In this document: piece by piece, positions 29,741 through 39,190 of the stretch
How positions within the stretch are numbered: position 1 is the first letter of the stretch
How the letters are laid out: each line of letters begins with the position of its first letter
The notes under the pieces: generated by a model
What the model was told of the DNA's origin: nothing
Seen by the model: only the letters and a program-made list of their open reading frames with translations
The model's database searches: none
Program-made: the position numbers and the translations under genes
Assembly (NCBI GenBank): GCA_016183815.1
Contig: JACPDW010000010.1
Span: 339,435 to 403,434 of the forward strand
Direction: 5' to 3'
DNA from: Flavobacteriia bacterium
GTDB lineage: Bacteria > Bacteroidota > Bacteroidia > Flavobacteriales_D > Crocinitomicaceae
Length of the DNA: 64,000 bases

Positions 29741-30249
29741 TAATGTTTGCTATGCAAAAGTTTTTCAGTAAAAGCTAATGCAATTGAAGAAGCCAAAAAT
29801 ACAACGTGAATGATAACTTGCCACATTACATCTTTTTGATCTTTGTTAGAAATATTAATAAAAGTCTGCAACAAATGAATCCCTGAAACTCCAACTAATG
29901 AACCAGCTAATTTAACTTTTAAAGTTCCTGCGTCCACTTTTTGTAACCACTCTGGGCGATCTTCATGTTGGTCTATATTTAATTTGCTTACAAAAGTAGA
30001 ATAACCACCAATAATCACCATTATTAACAAATTGGCAACCATTGTGATATCCACCAATGTTAATACGCCGAGCATCAAAGCCGTTTCATCAATATGATTA
30101 ATATGCGACACCAAATGTATTAATTCAACAGTAAACTTATAAGCGTATAATAAACAACCTATGATTAATCCAATATAAAATGGTGCTTGAAACCATCTAC
30201 TTGCAAAAATAAACTTCTCAAAAATTTTTTCAACTTTATTGTTTGACAT
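29740..30249 (-). CDS. UPF0114 (YqhA family) membrane protein
   Basis: A 169-residue protein with about four transmembrane helices. IFASRWFQAPFYIGL at the start, LVDITMVANLLIMVIIGGY in the middle and VKLAGSLVGVSGIHLLQTF near the end fit the YqhA/TIGR00645 family, whose function is unknown. I use ATG 30249; the frame also has a TTG 18 bp upstream. It is the first gene of a three-gene minus-strand operon, divergent from grpE. Confidence 0.88.
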   Translation of the reverse strand: MSNNKVEKIFEKFIFASRWFQAPFYIGLIIGCLLYAYKFTVELIHLVSHINHIDETALMLGVLTLVDITMVANLLIMVIIGGYSTFVSKLNIDQHEDRPEWLQKVDAGTLKVKLAGSLVGVSGIHLLQTFINISNKDQKDVMWQVIIHVVFLASSIALAFTEKLLHSKH

Positions 30250-30365
30250 TTTAATAATTTTAGACAAACTTAATATTTATTTTTGAAAATGCAAATTTTT
30301 GAAAAAATGTCAAAATATCTTTATATACCAAAAAATATCTGTCATTCTGTCTTATTATTGTGCTT

Positions 30366-30380
30366 TGGTAAGATATTTGT
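30366..30380 (+). promoter_or_regulatory. Candidate sigma-54-like -24/-12 element before grpE
   Basis: TGGTAAGATATTTGT fits TGGYAYRnnnnTTGC at 10 of the 11 or 12 informative positions apart from Y6 and the final C, with correct GG to TG spacing. It lies 48 bp before the grpE ATG. TGTC motifs recur at 30308, 30340 and 30348 upstream. The assignment is from pattern only. Confidence 0.35.
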
Positions 30381-30427
30381 CAATGCAAATCGAATAAAAT
30401 TAGATATATTGTCAAAAAGTCAACAAA

Positions 30428-31000
30428 ATGGATACAACAAAAGAAAATCAAAACAATAAAAACGTAGAAGAAAACGAGTTGAAAAACAATGAGGAAATCA
30501 TTTCTGAATCAGTTGAACAGGAAAACACTGATAATTCAGACAAACAGGAGGAGAAGGAACAAAGTTTTGAAGACAAATACTTAGAATTAAATGATAAATT
30601 TATTCGTTTGTATTCAGAATTTGATAATTACAGAAAAAGAAGTAACAAAGAGAAACTAGATTTAATCAGTACCGCATCAGAAGGGGTTTTGAAAGACATG
30701 CTAACAATCTTAGATGATTTTGAAAGGGCAATTGCTAATAATGAACAAGTTGAAGATGTTAACTCATTAAAAGAAGGATTTAATCTAATTTATAATAAAT
30801 TTAAAAATACATTAGAAAGTAAGGGTTTAAAAGCCATGGAAAGTGTTGGTCAAATCTTTGACAGCGAGTTGCATGAGGCAATTGCAAATATTCCAGCTCC
30901 TTCTGATGACTTAAAAGGTAAAGTAGTTGATCACGTTGAAAAGGGATATTATCTTCACGAAAAAGTTATTCGTTTTGCAAAAGTGGTGGTAGGTCAATAA
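30428..31000 (+). CDS. grpE: Nucleotide exchange factor GrpE
   Basis: A 190-residue GrpE, the ADP/ATP exchange factor of DnaK. An acidic, disordered N-terminus (residues 1-45) precedes the long coiled-coil (LNDKFIRLYSEFDNYRKRS). The beta-wing domain has HEAIANIPAP and the terminal KVIRFAKVVVGQ. It lies 15 bp upstream of dnaJ in the same transcript; dnaK is not in the window. Confidence 0.95.
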   Translation: MDTTKENQNNKNVEENELKNNEEIISESVEQENTDNSDKQEEKEQSFEDKYLELNDKFIRLYSEFDNYRKRSNKEKLDLISTASEGVLKDMLTILDDFERAIANNEQVEDVNSLKEGFNLIYNKFKNTLESKGLKAMESVGQIFDSELHEAIANIPAPSDDLKGKVVDHVEKGYYLHEKVIRFAKVVVGQ

Positions 31001-31015
31001 TTTAAGCGAATTATA

Positions 31016-32134
31016 ATGAGTAAAAGAGATTATTATGAAGTTTTAGGACTTGCCAAAAACGCAAGTGAAAGTGAGATAAAGAAGGCATATCGAAAATTAG
31101 CGTTACAATATCATCCAGATAAAAACCCAGGAGATAAAGCTTCAGAAGAAAAGTTTAAAGAAGCTGCTGAAGCTTATGAAGTTTTAAGTAATACTGAAAA
31201 AAGACAGCGTTATGATCAGTATGGTCACGCTGGTCTTGGTGGCGGAGGATTTAGTGGTGGTGGAATGAGTATGGACGATATTTTTTCACAGTTTGGAGAT
31301 ATTTTTGGTGGTGCTTTTGGTGGCAATTTTGGTGGTTCATTTGGAGGTAATAGAGGAGGTGCAAGATCAGCTAGAGGAACCAATTTAAGGGTTAAAATGA
31401 AGCTTACTCTAGAAGAAATTGCAGAAGGAGTCAAGAAAAAAATAAAAGTCAATAAACTCGTTAACGCTGAGGGCGTTACCTATAAAAATTGCACCACTTG
31501 TAATGGATCAGGGCGTGTAACCAGGGTGGCTCAAACTTTTTTAGGTGCGATGCAGACTCAATCTACTTGTAATTCTTGTCAAGGTGCTGGAAAAACTATA
31601 GATAAAAAACCCACTGATGCAGACAATCATGGATTAAAAAGACAAGAAGACATTGTTGAACTAGAAATTCCAGCTGGTGTTGAAGATGGTATGCAATTAA
31701 GCGTTACTGGAAAAGGAAATGCTGGTCCTTTTAATGGAATTCCTGGTGATTTAATAGTTCAAATTGAAGAAATTCCACACAATCAATTTAGAAGGGAAGG
31801 CGACAACTTACATCATGAAGTTTTTATCAGTATCATCGATGCTATTTTAGGGGAAACAATTGAAGTTCCGACAATAAATGGAAGAGCTAAAATCAAAATA
31901 GACCCTGGAACTCAAAGTGGAAAAATGTTGCGTTTGAAAGGCAAAGGAATTCCTTCTATACAAAGTTATGGAACAGGAGATTTGTTTATTCATATCAACG
32001 TGTGGACTCCAAAAAAGATTTCAAAAGAAGAGAAAGAGTTATTAGAGAAACTAAAAAATAGTGAAAGTTTTATTCCTAATCCTGATGGAAATGAGAAAGG
32101 ATTTTTTCAACGTGTAAAAGATATGTTTCAATAA
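31016..32134 (+). CDS. dnaJ: Chaperone DnaJ, one-zinc-site variant
   Basis: A 372-residue Hsp40 co-chaperone of DnaK. The J domain has the HPD motif (YHPDKNPGD, residues 33-35), followed by a Gly/Phe-rich stretch (residues about 72-120) and C-terminal beta-sandwich domains. The zinc region keeps only two CxxCxGxG motifs ([16 protein letters not shown]). The usual first and fourth motifs, which form zinc centre I in canonical DnaJ, are replaced by NAEGVTYKN and TDADNHGL. This lost-site form is common in Flavobacteriia from memory. It is co-transcribed with grpE. Confidence 0.95.
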   Translation: MSKRDYYEVLGLAKNASESEIKKAYRKLALQYHPDKNPGDKASEEKFKEAAEAYEVLSNTEKRQRYDQYGHAGLGGGGFSGGGMSMDDIFSQFGDIFGGAFGGNFGGSFGGNRGGARSARGTNLRVKMKLTLEEIAEGVKKKIKVNKLVNAEGVTYKNCTTCNGSGRVTRVAQTFLGAMQTQSTCNSCQGAGKTIDKKPTDADNHGLKRQEDIVELEIPAGVEDGMQLSVTGKGNAGPFNGIPGDLIVQIEEIPHNQFRREGDNLHHEVFISIIDAILGETIEVPTINGRAKIKIDPGTQSGKMLRLKGKGIPSIQSYGTGDLFIHINVWTPKKISKEEKELLEKLKNSESFIPNPDGNEKGFFQRVKDMFQ

Positions 32135-32224
32135 ATATAAGATTTTTTAACCTATCAAATGTATTTTAAGAATAGAATAACAAAAAAATATTTTACACGT
32201 TAATAAAAGCTTAAAAAAAAAATG

Positions 32225-32232
32225 TAGTTTTG
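32225..32232 (+). promoter_or_regulatory. Candidate -7 box upstream of the 32257 gene
   Basis: TAGTTTTG is an exact TAnnTTTG match, 24 bp before the ATG at 32257. An AT-rich stretch precedes it without a clear TTTG at -33. Confidence 0.45.
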
Positions 32233-32256
32233 CATTTAATAAAAAAATATTCAGCC

Positions 32257-33150
32257 ATGAATTTAAGTCATTTTTCTGTTTTAGTTAAAAAATATTCAGT
32301 AACAAGCTTGTTTTTTATCTTAGGTATTGTCATGTTAATCATTGGTGCCAGTTCTTCTCAAGATGCAACGTATTTTATTGCTTCATTAATGGTGTTGATA
32401 GCAGGATTTTTATCGCTACTGTTTAGTGCTGGATTTTTTAAATCATCAATTGGAAAGTTGATAGGTTACGTTGCAGGTCTTTCTGCTGTAATTTGTATAT
32501 TTCTTTCATGGAAAAGCGTAAAAGACACTTCTAAACACAATGAATTGTATAAATTTAGTGTAGAATTAGTGAAAGAAAATTTGAGTGTTGTCAGATTGGC
32601 ACAAAAAGCATATAAAGATAAATTTGGAGTTTATGCTCCTTCTTGGGACAAATTAGAAGAGTTTATTAAAACCGGAACTGTGCCTGAAGTGCAAGCTCAA
32701 GGTTTTGTTCCTACTAGAAAACTTACCCCAGAGGAAAGTAAATTTATTTATAAAGACAATCGACCAATTGACAATAACATGACAGAATGGGAGGCCTATC
32801 AATTGTCTAGACATCCTAATTTATATCCTGAATTTAAAGATTTTAAAAGAGATACAGTTCAAATTAATTTTTTTGATAAACAATTTAACAACGCGACTTA
32901 TCTGCAAAGAAGAAAAAAATTAAATTTTGGCGAGTTTAATCCCGACTCTCTAAGATATGTTCCTTACACTGGAGCTAGAGAAAAATTTAAAATGCAAACC
33001 ATTGATAGTATTATGATTGGAACTGATAAAGTTTCTGTCTTAGAAGTAAAAGGAAAACTACCTTTTGCCGAAGTACATGGTTCAAAAAAGAGAGAAGAAA
33101 TTTCATTTGGTTCATTAACTTTACCTGATTTATCTGGTAGTTGGGAATAA
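32257..33150 (+). CDS. Hypothetical membrane protein
   Basis: A 297-residue protein of no recognised family. Three hydrophobic helices occupy residues about 18-85. A soluble C-terminal domain of about 200 residues follows, starting with a helix (NLSVVRLAQKAYKDKFGVY) whose continuation, APSWDKLEEFI, resembles the N-terminal pseudopilin-like pattern. It ends in a Ser/Gly-rich beta segment. ATG 32257 is used; a TTG 27 bp upstream falls within the promoter box and is unlikely. The stop lies 5 bp before the DUF3822 start, so it probably heads the operon with DUF3822, rsmD and coaD. Confidence 0.7.
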   Translation: MNLSHFSVLVKKYSVTSLFFILGIVMLIIGASSSQDATYFIASLMVLIAGFLSLLFSAGFFKSSIGKLIGYVAGLSAVICIFLSWKSVKDTSKHNELYKFSVELVKENLSVVRLAQKAYKDKFGVYAPSWDKLEEFIKTGTVPEVQAQGFVPTRKLTPEESKFIYKDNRPIDNNMTEWEAYQLSRHPNLYPEFKDFKRDTVQINFFDKQFNNATYLQRRKKLNFGEFNPDSLRYVPYTGAREKFKMQTIDSIMIGTDKVSVLEVKGKLPFAEVHGSKKREEISFGSLTLPDLSGSWE

Positions 33151-33155
33151 ATTTA

Positions 33156-33923
33156 ATGTCTTTTTCCTATTATTTTTTAATTTCTGAAGAATTTGTTTCT
33201 TTTTATACAGATTTAGAAGGAGAAATTCAGAATAAAGACACACTTTTTTTTTCATCATGTCAACAAGAATTACAAAAAGAGGAATTAAACGATTTTATCA
33301 AAAAACTTGAATTAGATTTTTCTCAATGTAAACAAATTTTAGTTTCATATTATTCTGGAATTAATGTACTTATGCCTTCATCAGCTTTTGACATTAATCA
33401 AATAAACTCTTATTTTTCCTTTTGCTTTGAAAACCCTCCATTAAAAGAAGATTTAGATTTTAATCGTTTATACTTATCGTCAATTGTCAATGTTTTTTAT
33501 TTGCCAAACTGGATTAAAAAGTTTTGGATTTTACGATTTTCAAAAGTTCAAATAAAACATTTTACCAGCGTTCAAATAAACGGAATAGCTTCAGCTACTT
33601 TGTTTGGTAAACACCTTCATTTGAGTATTTTTGAAAATCAAATTCACTTATTGATGTACAATCAACAAGAGATTGTTTTTCAAAATTCATTTGATTTTCA
33701 AACTGCTGAGGATATTGTGTATTATCTTTCTTTTTGCATTGAACAAGAGGGTTTGTCGTTAGAAAAAAAGATTAGACTGTTTTATTACAATTATAATTTT
33801 TCTCAAAAGGAATTGCTACAAAATATTCAAGAGAAATGTGCTTTTTTTAAACTTTTTGAAACAGCACAATGGAAAGATTCTTCTATTCATCACATAAATT
33901 ATTTGCAACATTGCGTATCATAA
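33156..33923 (+). CDS. DUF3822 family protein
   Basis: A 255-residue cytoplasmic protein. YYFLISEEFVSF near the start, RFSKVQIKHFTSVQ in the middle and the actin-like-fold flavour of NQIHLLMYNQQEIVFQNSF match the Bacteroidota DUF3822 family. That family is usually coded directly before rsmD, as here. The function is unknown. The start is ATG 33156; an upstream in-frame TTG overlaps the previous gene. Its end overlaps rsmD by 13 bp. Confidence 0.85.
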   Translation: MSFSYYFLISEEFVSFYTDLEGEIQNKDTLFFSSCQQELQKEELNDFIKKLELDFSQCKQILVSYYSGINVLMPSSAFDINQINSYFSFCFENPPLKEDLDFNRLYLSSIVNVFYLPNWIKKFWILRFSKVQIKHFTSVQINGIASATLFGKHLHLSIFENQIHLLMYNQQEIVFQNSFDFQTAEDIVYYLSFCIEQEGLSLEKKIRLFYYNYNFSQKELLQNIQEKCAFFKLFETAQWKDSSIHHINYLQHCVS

Positions 33924-34447
33924 GAGGCATATTAAAAGGGAAAAGATTTACAGCACCCAAAAGTTTTCCCTCTCGTCCAACCACTGATTTTGCCAAAGAA
34001 GGATTGTTCAATATGTTAGAATCAAGAATAGAAATCAACAACTTACATATACTTGATTTGTGTGCAGGAACAGGAAATATTACGTTTGAATTCTGTTCAA
34101 GAGAAGCAAAACACGTCGTATCGGTTGACCAAAACGCTTCTTGTGCCTCATATATTTTCAAAAATGTGGAACAGTTTCAAATTCAAGACAAAGTAAAAGT
34201 CATTAAATCAGAAGTAAGATCATTTTTAAAAAAATGGGATTACACTTATGACCTAATTTTTTTTGATCCACCCTATGAATCAACTTTTTATGAAGAATGT
34301 ATCTCTTTGATTTTCACTAAAAAATTATTGAAAGAAAACGGTCTGCTTATTGTAGAACATAACAATAAAAAAGATTTTTCTTCTTTTCCTAATTGGATAG
34401 AATGTCGTTCTTTTGGAAATGTGTATTTTAGCTTTTTTAAATCGTAA
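33911..34447 (+). CDS. rsmD: 16S rRNA (guanine966-N2)-methyltransferase RsmD
   Basis: A 178-residue SAM methyltransferase modifying G966 of 16S rRNA. The N-terminal LRIIRGILKGKRF and RPTTDFAKEGLFNML signature, the SAM motif LDLCAGTGNITFE and the catalytic DPPY (FFDPPYES) are present. RsmD proteins begin with M-R-I-I-x-G, so I place the start at TTG 33911 rather than ATG 33869, which would add 14 non-family residues. It is followed 3 bp later by coaD. Confidence 0.92.
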   Translation: MRIIRGILKGKRFTAPKSFPSRPTTDFAKEGLFNMLESRIEINNLHILDLCAGTGNITFEFCSREAKHVVSVDQNASCASYIFKNVEQFQIQDKVKVIKSEVRSFLKKWDYTYDLIFFDPPYESTFYEECISLIFTKKLLKENGLLIVEHNNKKDFSSFPNWIECRSFGNVYFSFFKS

Positions 34448-34450
34448 AAA

Positions 34451-34918
34451 ATGAGTAAAACGGTTTTATATCCCGGAAGTTTTGACCCATTTACAAAAGG
34501 TCACGAAAGTATTGTTCAAAAAGCGTTACTTTTATTTGACAAGCTCGTTATAGGTATAGGAAAAAATTCGGAAAAAAAAGGATATTTTACTTTGGAATCG
34601 AGGATAAACCATTTAGAACATTTGTATAAAGACGAAAAACGTGTGCAAATCTTGTCTTATGAAGGATTGACCATTGACTTGTGTTCAAAAAAAAATATAA
34701 ACTTTTTGCTTCGTGGATTGAGAAACAACAAAGATTTTGACTATGAATATCCAATCTCCATGCACAATAAATTGCTTAACGATAATGTTGAAACGATTTT
34801 TTTATGTTCTGATTTAAACGTGTCCCCTTTTCAATCGAATATTATTCGTGAAATTCATAAATCTGGTGGAAATATAGATGTTTTTGTATCACAATCTTCT
34901 TTATTGCGTATTGATTAA
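34451..34918 (+). CDS. coaD: Phosphopantetheine adenylyltransferase
   Basis: A 155-residue enzyme of coenzyme A synthesis (EC 2.7.7.3). The nucleotidyltransferase motif TKGH (variant of T/HxGH) is in PGSFDPFTKGHESI. LLRGLRNNKDFDYEYPISMHN and the C-terminal SNIIREIHKSGGNI are conserved family blocks. The length is normal, and it is cytoplasmic. It lies between rsmD and a thioredoxin-fold protein, each a few bases away. Confidence 0.95.
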   Translation: MSKTVLYPGSFDPFTKGHESIVQKALLLFDKLVIGIGKNSEKKGYFTLESRINHLEHLYKDEKRVQILSYEGLTIDLCSKKNINFLLRGLRNNKDFDYEYPISMHNKLLNDNVETIFLCSDLNVSPFQSNIIREIHKSGGNIDVFVSQSSLLRID

Positions 34919-34921
34919 AAA

Positions 34922-36343
34922 ATGAAAAACAGTTTAACTCTATTTTTTCTTAACTTTTTGTTCATTGGCTTAGGTCAACAAGCTATCATTAAAGGATTTG
35001 CACCAAAATATATCGGACAAAAAATTGAAATCTTACAAATTGAAGACTATTTGTCGTCAAAAGAAAAAACAATTTTTTCAGGGATAGTGTCAAACGATTC
35101 TACTTTTTACGCAGAAATTCCTATCGAAAATACACAAAAAATTATCATTAGAAGTAAAAACAACACTGGACAAATGTACGTCCAAAAAGGAGCAAAGTAT
35201 TTTATTTATTTCCCAGAAAAAAATAAATTTGATGAATATCGTCCCTTAGGAAATCAGGTAGAAATAGCTTTTCAAGATTTAAGTGAAGAAGACGTAAACT
35301 TTAAAATTTTGTCTTTTGATCGTTGGATGAATACATTTTTAGGAGAGTATTTTTATAAAAAAAACATTGAAAAATTAGAGTTTCTTAAAAAATTAGATAG
35401 TTTTAAATTAAATGTTTTTCAATATTATCATAAAGATACCAATTTTTTCTTTCAAACCTACGTAAGATACTCAATTGCCAACCTTGATGATATACAATAT
35501 TTGGGTCATAGAAACAGGTTTGAGAAATACGATTTTTATTTAGATCAATATCCTGTGTCCTATTCCAATGATGTCTATATGAAGTATTTTAATACTTTTT
35601 ATAAAAACATCTGTACAAAAATGGCAATGGAGTTTAGCAATAAAGTTTATCTCGGAATATTAAAAAGCAGTCCTACTTTAATGGTAAACGCTTTGGGGGA
35701 GGAATATACTTTAAAAAACAAACGATTAAGAGAATTATGTCTGTTGAAATTGTTGTCTGATGAATACTTTTCTGGTGAATATCCTCAAACAAATATTTTG
35801 AGTGTTTTAGATAGCATGAAACATTACGCTATTTATGATGAACACAAAATTATTGCAGGAAATTTAATTCAAAAACTTACAGAATTGGTTCAGGGATCAA
35901 ATGCTCCCGATTTTGAATTAGTTTCAATTCAAACAAAACAAGTTTATACAAAAAAAGATTTTCTTAATAAACATGTATATATGCAGTTTGTTGATTTTCA
36001 AATAAAAGAAAGTGAAAAAGAACTTGAATTACTTGTTCCAATGTACGAAAAATACAAAAAAGATGTGGAATTCATCACTTTATATAAAAATGAAAACAAA
36101 CTAAGTCCAAAAGGAAAAGAATTGTTAGACAAACTTCCATGGCCTACAATACCTATTTCAGATGAATTTAGAGTGGTTAAAAATTATAAAATCTTTTCTT
36201 ATCCCACCTATGTTTTACTCGATTCTTATGGTTATGTGGTTGATTTTCCAGCATTAAAACCAACGCCAAACAGCAAATACGAAACCATTGATAAATCCTT
36301 TTTTTATATTAAAAAATGGAATGAAGAGCAAGAAAACAAGTAA
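34922..36343 (+). CDS. Exported thioredoxin-fold (TlpA-like) protein lacking the CxxC
   Basis: A 473-residue protein with a signal peptide (residues 1-20, LFIGLGQQ), a large helical middle part and a C-terminal AhpC/TSA-TlpA-like fold (GSNAPDFELVS near 325, then YMQFVDF and FSYPTYVLLDSYGYVV). The position where the CxxC redox motif should be reads VDFQIKES, so no catalytic cysteines are present. Similar cysteine-less TlpA-like proteins are widespread in Bacteroidota. It is probably periplasmic; no redox role can be claimed. Confidence 0.7.
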   Translation: MKNSLTLFFLNFLFIGLGQQAIIKGFAPKYIGQKIEILQIEDYLSSKEKTIFSGIVSNDSTFYAEIPIENTQKIIIRSKNNTGQMYVQKGAKYFIYFPEKNKFDEYRPLGNQVEIAFQDLSEEDVNFKILSFDRWMNTFLGEYFYKKNIEKLEFLKKLDSFKLNVFQYYHKDTNFFFQTYVRYSIANLDDIQYLGHRNRFEKYDFYLDQYPVSYSNDVYMKYFNTFYKNICTKMAMEFSNKVYLGILKSSPTLMVNALGEEYTLKNKRLRELCLLKLLSDEYFSGEYPQTNILSVLDSMKHYAIYDEHKIIAGNLIQKLTELVQGSNAPDFELVSIQTKQVYTKKDFLNKHVYMQFVDFQIKESEKELELLVPMYEKYKKDVEFITLYKNENKLSPKGKELLDKLPWPTIPISDEFRVVKNYKIFSYPTYVLLDSYGYVVDFPALKPTPNSKYETIDKSFFYIKKWNEEQENK

Positions 36344-36361
36344 TTTTGAACCACATTCATC

Positions 36362-39190
36362 ATGCAGAAAGAAATTGAAATAAAAGGAGCAAGGGTTCAC
36401 AATCTCAAAAATATTTCAGTTAAAATTCCTCATAGAAAAATGACTGTAATTACTGGTTTGTCAGGGTCTGGAAAATCTTCCTTAGCCTTTGATACACTTT
36501 TTGCTGAAGGTCAAAGGAGATATGTCGAAAGTTTATCCTCTTATGCAAGGCAGTTTTTAGGCAAACTTGAAAAGCCCGATGTTGATTATATCAAAGGAAT
36601 CTCACCAGCAATCGCAATTGAACAAAGAGTTATCAGCTCAAACCCACGTTCTACAGTTGGAACAGTGAGTGAAGTCTATGATTACATTAAACTTTTGTAT
36701 GCAAGGATTGGCAAAACATATTCTCCTATTTCTGGAAAAGAAGTGAAAAAACATCAGGTGAGTGATGTAGTAGATGAAATTTTAAAACACGAAAATAAAA
36801 AAATATATTTATTAGCCCCTTTAAATATTAAATCGAAATCTGAAAACAAAAAAGTCATTCAATTGTTAAAAAATCAAGGGTTTACTCGTCTTTTTATTCA
36901 ACAAAAAGTTTTTGATCTTGATGATGAAACCATTTCAGACATTTCTCTAAAAACCGCAGAGTTATTATTGGATCGTTTTCATTTTAAAACCCTGGAAATG
37001 ACTGTTGAAGAAAAAGAAATGTTGCAGTCTAGATTGAATGATTCTGTTTTTTTAGCTTTTGCTGAAGGTGACGGTGAATGTAAACTCTTTTTGCCAGACG
37101 AAGACAATTATTTTTCCTTTTCAAACCGATTTGAATTAGATGGAATGACATTTGTTGAGACAAACGAGCATTTTTTTACTTTTAATAGCCCTTTTGGGGC
37201 CTGTCCGACTTGTGAAGGTTTCGGCTCTGTAATTGGAATAGATCCAAAATTAGTTATTCCTGATGAAACTTTAAGTGTATATGATCAAGCTGTTTCTATA
37301 TGGAAAACAAATAGTTACAAGCATTATTATAAAGACTTTATTAAAAAAGCATCTGCCATTAAATTTCACATTCATAGACCATATAATCAATTGAGTGAAG
37401 AAGAAAAAAATATATTATGGTATGGTTCTATTGAAAATTCAATTCTCGGTATTTATGATTGTTTTGAGAATCTTGAAAAAAACACTTATAACATTTCAAA
37501 TAGGATACTTTTTTCACGTTATAGAGGTAAAACAGAGTGTAAAGAGTGCAAAGGTACTCGTTTAAGAAAAGAAACCTCATATGTTAAAATCAATGAAACA
37601 TCTATCAACCAACTGCTTAAAATTAATTTAGCACAATGTTTGTCCTTTTTTCAATCTTTACAATTGAATGAGTTTGAAATACAAATTGGAAAAAGATTAT
37701 TACCTGAAATCAATCAACGATTAGAAAATTTATGTAAATTAGGATTGTCATATCTCAATTTAAATCGCCCTGCAAACACGCTTTCAGGTGGCGAATCTCA
37801 ACGAATTAATTTAGCCAAATCATTGTCTGGTAGTTTAGTTGGTTCGATGTATATTTTAGATGAGCCAAGCATAGGTTTACATCCCAGAGACACTCAAAAA
37901 CTATTAGAAGTACTGAAAGGATTAAGAGATGTTGGAAATACTGTAATTATTGTTGAACATGAAGAAGAGGTCATGCGTGAAGCTGATTATATTATAGACA
38001 TGGGTCCAAAAGCAGGGGCATTTGGTGGTGAAGTGGTATTTGAAGGGAATCATCAAAAATTGATAGAAGAGGGAAACTCATTAACAGCACAATATTTAAA
38101 TGGAACAAGAAAAATAAGCTTTAAAGCCAATAATACCTTTTCAAAAGATAAAATTATTGTAAAAAACGCACATGAAAACAACCTTCAATATATTAATGTA
38201 GAAATTCCTTTGTATCAAATGGTTTGTGTTACAGGGGTGAGCGGATCTGGGAAATCCTCATTAATTAAAAAAATTGTATTTCCAGCATTGGAGCAATATT
38301 TATCGAATCATTATAGCACTTCAAACGAAATAAATAAGGTAATTGAAGGCGATTTAAAAAGAATCCGTTTTGTTGAATTTGTGGATCAAAATGCCATCGG
38401 TAAATCATCGAGAAGTAATCCTGCTACTTATCTTAAAATATTTGATGAAATAAGGGAATTGTTTGCTCAACAAAATTTATCTAAACACAGAGGATATCGA
38501 CCAGGTTTTTTTAGTTATAATGTTGAGGGGGGGCGATGTGATAATTGCGAAGGTGAAGGAGAAATTGTTATTGGTATGCAATTTATGGCAGATGTAAGAC
38601 TTTTGTGTGAAGAATGTAAAGGGAAAAGATACAAAGAGGAGACTTTAGAGGTAAAATACGAAGAAAAATCTATTTCTGACATATTAGAGATGACAATTGA
38701 AGAATGTTATTCTTTTTTTATTACAAAATCAGGTCGATTAGAGGAAAAAATTGTTGAAAAAATAAAACCATTAATTGAGGTTGGTCTTTCTTATCTTAAA
38801 ATGGGTCAATCGTCTTCGACATTAAGTGGTGGAGAGGCACAGAGAGTGAAATTGGCATTTTATTTAAGTAAAAATAGTGATAATAATGGTGTTATTTTCT
38901 TTGACGAACCAACAACTGGTTTACATTTTTATGATATTGAAATTTTGTTGTCAGCTTTTCAAAAATTAATTGAAGCAGGAAATAGTATAGTTATTATTGA
39001 ACATAATTTAGATGTAATTCGTGCTTCGGATTGGGTAATAGATTTAGGCCCAGAAGGTGGCGATGAAGGCGGAAAAGTTGTTTTTGCTGGAAAACCAGAA
39101 GATTTGATTCATTGTAAAAATTCTTATACAGGACAGTATTTAAAGAAAAGAATTGATGAACAAGTCCAAAATAATACAAGAGTAAAATGA
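36362..39190 (+). CDS. uvrA: Excinuclease ABC subunit A
   Basis: A 942-residue UvrA, the DNA-damage sensor of nucleotide excision repair. Two ABC ATPase halves are visible: Walker A GLSGSGKSSL near residue 35 and GVSGSGKSSL near 625, with signature LSGGESQR and LSGGEAQR. Zinc-module cysteines appear as CPTCEGFG, CKECKG, CDNCEGEG and CEECKG. Its TGA overlaps the murB ATG (ATGA). Confidence 0.97.
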   Translation: MQKEIEIKGARVHNLKNISVKIPHRKMTVITGLSGSGKSSLAFDTLFAEGQRRYVESLSSYARQFLGKLEKPDVDYIKGISPAIAIEQRVISSNPRSTVGTVSEVYDYIKLLYARIGKTYSPISGKEVKKHQVSDVVDEILKHENKKIYLLAPLNIKSKSENKKVIQLLKNQGFTRLFIQQKVFDLDDETISDISLKTAELLLDRFHFKTLEMTVEEKEMLQSRLNDSVFLAFAEGDGECKLFLPDEDNYFSFSNRFELDGMTFVETNEHFFTFNSPFGACPTCEGFGSVIGIDPKLVIPDETLSVYDQAVSIWKTNSYKHYYKDFIKKASAIKFHIHRPYNQLSEEEKNILWYGSIENSILGIYDCFENLEKNTYNISNRILFSRYRGKTECKECKGTRLRKETSYVKINETSINQLLKINLAQCLSFFQSLQLNEFEIQIGKRLLPEINQRLENLCKLGLSYLNLNRPANTLSGGESQRINLAKSLSGSLVGSMYILDEPSIGLHPRDTQKLLEVLKGLRDVGNTVIIVEHEEEVMREADYIIDMGPKAGAFGGEVVFEGNHQKLIEEGNSLTAQYLNGTRKISFKANNTFSKDKIIVKNAHENNLQYINVEIPLYQMVCVTGVSGSGKSSLIKKIVFPALEQYLSNHYSTSNEINKVIEGDLKRIRFVEFVDQNAIGKSSRSNPATYLKIFDEIRELFAQQNLSKHRGYRPGFFSYNVEGGRCDNCEGEGEIVIGMQFMADVRLLCEECKGKRYKEETLEVKYEEKSISDILEMTIEECYSFFITKSGRLEEKIVEKIKPLIEVGLSYLKMGQSSSTLSGGEAQRVKLAFYLSKNSDNNGVIFFDEPTTGLHFYDIEILLSAFQKLIEAGNSIVIIEHNLDVIRASDWVIDLGPEGGDEGGKVVFAGKPEDLIHCKNSYTGQYLKKRIDEQVQNNTRVK

